From Pagrus major (taxonomy: Eukaryota > Chordata > Actinopteri > Spariformes > Sparidae): 64,000 nt of DNA. The translations under genes and the position numbers were made by a program. The notes under the pieces were generated by a model that saw only the letters and a program-made list of their open reading frames with translations, was not told where the DNA came from and did not search any database. The stretch spans positions 22,889,410 to 22,953,409 of the forward strand of contig NC_133223.1 in the NCBI RefSeq assembly GCF_040436345.1, given 5' to 3'. Numbering within the stretch: position 1 is the stretch's first letter; every line of letters starts with the position of its first letter. Below, in pieces: positions 56,930-64,000 of the stretch.

Positions 56930-57370
56930 GCACAACACAAAGATCTTGTTTTGGCTTAAGATACTTGTTTTGGTCACCACAAACACAGCTGGACATGTCC
57001 CAAAGTCTGGTTGAGGAACATGCCCTTTGTCAATGCAAACACGGCTGTAGATGTCACGACTTCCCGTTAAAAAACATGCAGCTTTGTTTGCCACAAACAC
57101 TGCTGGAAATTAAATATCCACTTGTTTCACACTTACAAATGTTGAAACACTGTCTTTAACTGCAGTCACTGGCTCACCAGCCTTGATGCCTTCAACACTA
57201 CCAGCATCCCCTCCACCTCCAGACATGAAAGTTTTGTCATAAACATGGAATAGTTATAACATGTTTTGTTGAAATTTTGATATGGTATATTGCCTTTGAC
57301 ACGCACACATGTGAATGTCTCAGTGGTTTGCAGAAATGTTTAGTGCCAACATTTGTGCTCAGATGGGCTA
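56930..57370. repeat. Dispersed repeat, family shared with 22840-23065
   Basis: 'caccacaaacacagctgga', 'aacacggctgtagatgtcacg', 'gccacaaacactgctggaaat' and 'tgcagaaatgtttagtgcca'. A common fish repeat; the open frame across it is not a gene. Confidence 0.6.
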
Positions 57371-60300
57371 CTTATAATCACACATGCCTCAACAAATCAA
57401 AAAAGATGATTTTCATGCCTTTGTACAAAGATGAAAAAACAACAGCTGCATTAAAGATGCACAAAAACACAATAGGATTAGAAAAAAAGGGCAATATGAT
57501 GGCAAAGAAGATCAGCAAGAAGAATCATTTCAAGTCTAAACAGGTTAAAAAGGAAATGTGCTTTCTTAATGTTTTGGAGGGATTTTTTTTTTATGATAAG
57601 TAGTGTTGGTGCTTTTTTTATTTAGCTGTGGTGACAATGGACCACGACTGTTTGGTCAGAAAAAGATCATTCTACATGTGTGAACACAGATTTTCATTTT
57701 GTTTACAGTCGGGGTTGTTCCATAACCAATACCAGTAACAGAAATACCTCCAATACAGTTTAAAATGCTGGCTTCAGTATCTGCGATTACACGAGTCACT
57801 GCACCCATCAAGTACCACTTACTTTTATTTGATTCATTAGAGACAGGACCCTACGACTTGCCTGTAGCAACTTACACCTGTAAGTAACCAATATCCATAA
57901 ACAGCAAGCTACTTGTGTAACCTCTAGCACATCCACAAGCAAAACACCCATACAGGTTTAGAAGTGTCCAAAAATATAATATATGCAAGTACTTCTAGTA
58001 CACTGGTATTGGATTGTTACTTGATATTGGCTGATACACATAGCTCAGATATCAGAAACAGGAAAGGAAAAAAATCAGCATATCTCTAATTCCAGCGTCA
58101 TAAATCGTGGTTCTGTTGCTTCACTTCCCCTCCGAGCATCAAGGCCAGCCTGTCTGAAAGGAAGCATTAACAGCAGTGGTACTTCAGCAGCTCTCCCACA
58201 GTCATCTGACCAGTCAATTTTAAGACATCTGTCGAGGCCTTGACAAATATGGTGCCTTTAAGCCTAAATACAGCATTAGGACCATCACATGACCCACATA
58301 CATACAGTACATACAGTGTGCCTGGTGTATGTGTGTCCATAGTTTGACAACCAGCAGGGGGTAGTACAGCACCATGTTCAGAACTCAAAATGGTCTGTAG
58401 GGAGACTATAGCTGGCTTTAATGCTACAGTGACTGTGCCAAAAAAGACCAAAGGAAGTGTGTAATGCTAAGAGCAAAATGATCAATTAATAGCATGTTTT
58501 GAGAAACTTTTGACTTCTAGTCACACCAAAGAGAAGTGGGTGAGCTGCACTACAAAACACACACAGTCCGTTTCAAAAAAGTGTTAAATTCAAAAGCTAT
58601 AAACCATAAATTGCACGTAAAGGCACCATTCCTGCATATTTGTTGATCAATATGCATATTTAAATGCATTTCAATATAGACATATAAACAAATAAAGAGC
58701 AGATATAAAATATTACAGAAAATGTTCTATTTGGCGGGCTATCTAAATAAACTCGATATATTGGTAACAGTGAGTACAATACACAAAGATTGATGTACCG
58801 GACACGGACACGATGAGGAGCGTCTCTGTGCTTGATTCATGCTTACAGGAGAAGCAGCTGGCTAGACTATTGAGAGGGAAAAGAGAAAAATAATAAAAAC
58901 AAAAAGCTTCACCCCCTCTCCCTCCAGCAGCCTTCCTCATTCAGCCACAGAGCATAGAGAAGAGGATTAGCTCACACAAAGCAAGAATGAATATCAAACC
59001 CTATGGGAAAAGACACTCGCTGGTGAGAGCTCTCACGTCATCACAGCTGAGCAGAAAGGCTCAAACTATCAGACTACAACAACCTGAGCAAACCAGACAT
59101 ATGAACCCCCTGTGACACTTCATGAAGATCATCCCAGGCCGTCTTTATTGTAAGGATGTTTTGAACAGAGCAAATCAGTTTCCCCCTGCTTACAGGCTCT
59201 TTGCTAAGCTAGGCTAACCCTGTCCTGAGTCTAGTACAGACATGAGATTGATATTGATCTTTGCAATCTCACTTTCTAAAACAATTACATTTTTGTCTTT
59301 AAAAGTGATGGATTTCCCAACATGTCAAACTATACCTTTAAATAACGAGTCAAACATTTGCCTGCTGGTTTCCCCCACTTCTTTGCATTTTTTTGCAGTT
59401 ACCAAACCAAGATTCGATTATTCAATTAGAGCCTTGATGAAGATTTTTATCAGCCTTGTTCACATAAATCGAATGATTCTAGAGCTGACAAATTAGTGAA
59501 TTAATCAACAATATTACGATGATCAGCCTTCTATTGTACTAAATGTTGTGTTGTAGTGATATACCAGTTTCAAAGTTTACCGTGGTAAGAAAAATTGTGC
59601 GTATCGTATGTGTACATTTGTTGATAGACGATATAAAAATCTAGCATTTTGAGGTATTAAAAATATATGTTTCAAGCTTATATCAAATATCATGTCTGCC
59701 AGCACATAATATTTTATGAAATTATAGGTCAGCATTTGTTTAACCACAAGAGAACCTGCTATTTTCTTTGATTTAAGGGTCTTTGTAACTGATAATGATA
59801 TATGTGTTATACTGCGATATATTCAAAGATGTTATCATTACCATCTTCCTAATACCATTGCAACCCTAGTGGTAAATGAAATACAAGTCATTTAAAAAAG
59901 GAGCCACCTAGACTTTTTGACCAAATGATTAATCAAGTAAGTAATCATTAGACTAATCATTAATGGGAAAAAAAGAGTTTGTTGCAGTCCTAGCTGATTC
60001 CTCACCCTTTCTTATCTAGTTACAACATGTCTGGCATGATAATAATCAAGCCATAAATCCAGTGAATAACGTTGAACTCATATTCAGGGAGCTGTAGACA
60101 AATTATCATTGTTGCACAAAGGACACTCTCCTCATAGTAAAATAACAAAAACAAAACGATAAGCTGGTCTGTCCAGCCCATCAGCAATGAGAGCAGTGGG
60201 ATGAATTAAGTATGGCACTATCTTTTGATCAATTACTTTGCCTATATATATCCTTGGATGACCTCTACAGCTTTAATTCCCATCAGGCTGAAAAAACAAA

Positions 60301-60392
60301 CATCTTTAACGAACCAAACTGAGAGAGAGATGGAGATAATTGTGTGAAAGACATGGAGAAGAAAAAAGCCGATAGCAAAGTCATCCACTGCA

Positions 60393-60481
<89 letters not shown>

Positions 60482-61997
60482 TCCTGAAGCTGACTGGACA
60501 GTGTTCTGGCCACAGGAATGCCGACCATGATTCAGCACATTGCCTGCATGTTTAGGGGGATGACAGTGGCAGCCCACTAAAGCCTAAATATAAAAATGCG
60601 TGGCTGAACATCTGAACATTAAACCTCCATCAGCACCAATTCATAGTGTTAAACACTTCACAAATATTATGCTACACAAGCGATAGACAACAGGAGGCCT
60701 CAATTACCACAAAATAATTAATCCTACTTTATCTTTTTAGTCATTAAGATGGGTCTTGGGTCATTCTTGTTTCAGTCTTTGTACTAGGGCTAACAAAAAA
60801 AACATCTCCACATATACAACATCTTTAGTAAAGAAAATAGTACTGCTTTCCCTCTGAAGGTCTCTGTTCTCCTGAGCAAAACTGATTTTGTTGCCATAGA
60901 AATCAAGCAGGTGGGAATCAGAAAAGTACTGTCTGTGCCGAACTTAAAACACCTATAGAAGGCACTTCACTCAGTGTCCATCCACAACACAATGCTCGCA
61001 GAATTAAGCACTGGATCAGACACTCAACTAGAGACACCAGACATTTATAAATAAGGGATTGAAACAGTGCGACTATCACAAAAAGACAACATATTCACAC
61101 AAGAAACATGGAACAGGTTGGCTCTGGCAGGTTTTCCTTGACTTGAACAAGGAACTTAAAAAAGAAGGATCATTACGTCACCAAATCTCACTTTGCAGCC
61201 AGACTGTGGTGTCAGCTGTATTGAGGTCAACGGGAGATGCATGGAGAAACACACTGAAACACAACATAGCTAATGTCATATGACTTCTGACAAAGAAATG
61301 CCTTTAAGAAAATTAAAGACCACACTTCAGAGAGTGGGTTAACCACTGATACTTTTGTCGACACGTCGTTCATCCCTCGAATTTGAGTGCTGCTGTCTAC
61401 GGAGTAAGTGCAGTCTTATCAGCGGAAATCAGTCTGACCTGCCTCATTTGATCACAATATTATCAGCCTCGTCAATGATTTGGGGGAAATGTGTTTCTCC
61501 ATGCATCTCCAGCACTGCAGTCTGGACCCAAGCTTCAGTGATGTAATGACCCTTCACCCAAGTTCTTTGGACTTGAAGTGCGAACCATGACAACATCAGT
61601 GGGTGAGTCATATTCTACAGGTTGGAAAGGAAGGAGGGAGAAAGCCATTTGTCTTGTACATATTAGCAGTCTACGCATTCTCATCATTAATAGTTGGCAC
61701 ATGCCTGTTATTTGGATAAAAACGAATATCTGTACAGAACAAAAGCTTGCAGGTAATCAGTGCAATCTGACATCTTGCCAGTATGGCTTTCTTCCACTTA
61801 AAACTGGTGGAAATGTGGGCTGGTTCTGGTTTCAAGAATCCTGAATGGAAGTTGTTCCAAGAACCACAGACAATTTGGTGGGAAAGAAATGAGAGAGAGG
61901 CAAACATTGAACCTCATGAACCCAAAAGGAGGACAGCCAATTTTGAGTGTGACGAAATGAATGAGTCAACTGGTCATGGTTATATAGTTACACTGGC
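57371..61997. other. Gene-free stretch with repeats
   Basis: No coding exon. 57995-58090 and 59555-59880 look like dispersed DNA-transposon remnants ('accgtggtaagaaaaattg', 'ctaataccattgcaaccctag'). The GT tract is listed separately. Confidence 0.5.
60396..60480. repeat. (GT)n microsatellite
   Basis: A pure GT tract of about 85 nt. Confidence 0.95.
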
Positions 61998-62315
61998 TGC
62001 AACTAATGATTATTTTCATTATCGATTACTCTGACAATTATTTATATGATCATTACATTATAGTTTTTTTCAGAGCCCAGACAGACATCTTCAGAATTGC
62101 TTCTTTTGTCCAAACAGTCAAAAATCCAGAGACTCTGCATTTGCTATCGTATATGACAAAGAAAAGCAGCAAATCCTTACATTTAAGAAGCTGAAACCAG
62201 CAAATACGTGACATTTTTGAACTGTTTGACATTTTCGCTTGAAAAATGACTGAAACAAAGTAGTTGGCAATGAATTTTCTTTTGATCGACTAAGTGCTTA
62301 ATTGTTGCAGCTCTA
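61998..62315. repeat. hAT-like MITE-type repeat copy
   Basis: From 'ggctgcaactaatgattatt' through 'aaatccttacatttaagaag' to 'taattgttgcagctct'. Third clear copy of the family at 44995 and 47650. Confidence 0.7.

Positions 62316-64000
<1,685 letters not shown>

Noticed and set aside
56824..57159. 111-aa ORF
   Set aside because: It lies within a dispersed repeat related to 22840-23065 and has no recognisable domain.

Overview
The window looks like nuclear DNA of a ray-finned fish, probably a percomorph teleost. Genes have small exons with GT-AG introns, (CA/GT)n tracts are long and frequent, several repeat families look typical of fish, and serp2 and tsc22d1 are adjacent as they are in human 13q14. 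Most of the 64 kb is non-coding. I support four protein-coding loci: a SAM-domain protein, a zinc-finger Tnp2-type transposase, serp2 and the short isoform of tsc22d1. There are also transposon remnants.

Region 1 (1 to about 9.9 kb, minus strand) is the most interesting part. An intact single-exon ORF (8170-5516) carries four C2H2 zinc fingers and a Tnp2-like (CACTA/EnSpm-type) transposase domain. Starting 74 bp beyond its stop is an intact five-exon gene for a SAMD3-like SAM-domain protein (5441-632). A consensus splice donor lies just upstream of the transposase ATG, and tandem TAG acceptors lie just upstream of the SAM start codon. The transposase ORF could therefore be an intron of the SAM transcript, so that one pre-mRNA yields two proteins, as plant En/Spm does with TnpA and TnpD. 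A CACTG-type candidate terminus at 9914, an AT-rich subterminal zone with many CTGTAAA-type motifs, and 92-bp tandem repeats beyond the last SAM exon fit one element of at least 9.9 kb whose other end lies off the window.

Region 2 (10-30 kb) has no recognisable protein gene. It holds a retroposon-like tail, a decayed Tc1-type transposase, microsatellites, a minisatellite of hairpin-forming GTTAGC/GCTAAC units (27.4-28.1 kb), and a promoter-like site with a canonical RFX X-box followed by a GTAAGT donor (28.5 kb).

Region 3 (30.8-40.1 kb) holds serp2 (plus strand, three exons, 65 aa) and tsc22d1 (minus strand, three exons, 150 aa). They converge tail to tail with roughly 0.6 kb between their predicted poly(A) signals. 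serp2 exon 2 is preceded directly by a 69-nt GT tract, and serp2 intron 2 is mostly a 46-bp minisatellite whose sister array lies upstream of the gene. The larger tsc22d1 intron holds a second, oppositely oriented promoter-like segment.

Region 4 (40-64 kb) has no coding exon I can support. It may be the first intron of a long tsc22d1 isoform. It contains a LINE fragment, several dispersed fish repeats, two candidate conserved non-coding segments, and an 807-bp TA-flanked inverted-repeat transposon with a broken transposase N-terminus. Gene assignments and splice phases were worked out by eye. Repeat family names are tentative because no database could be searched.
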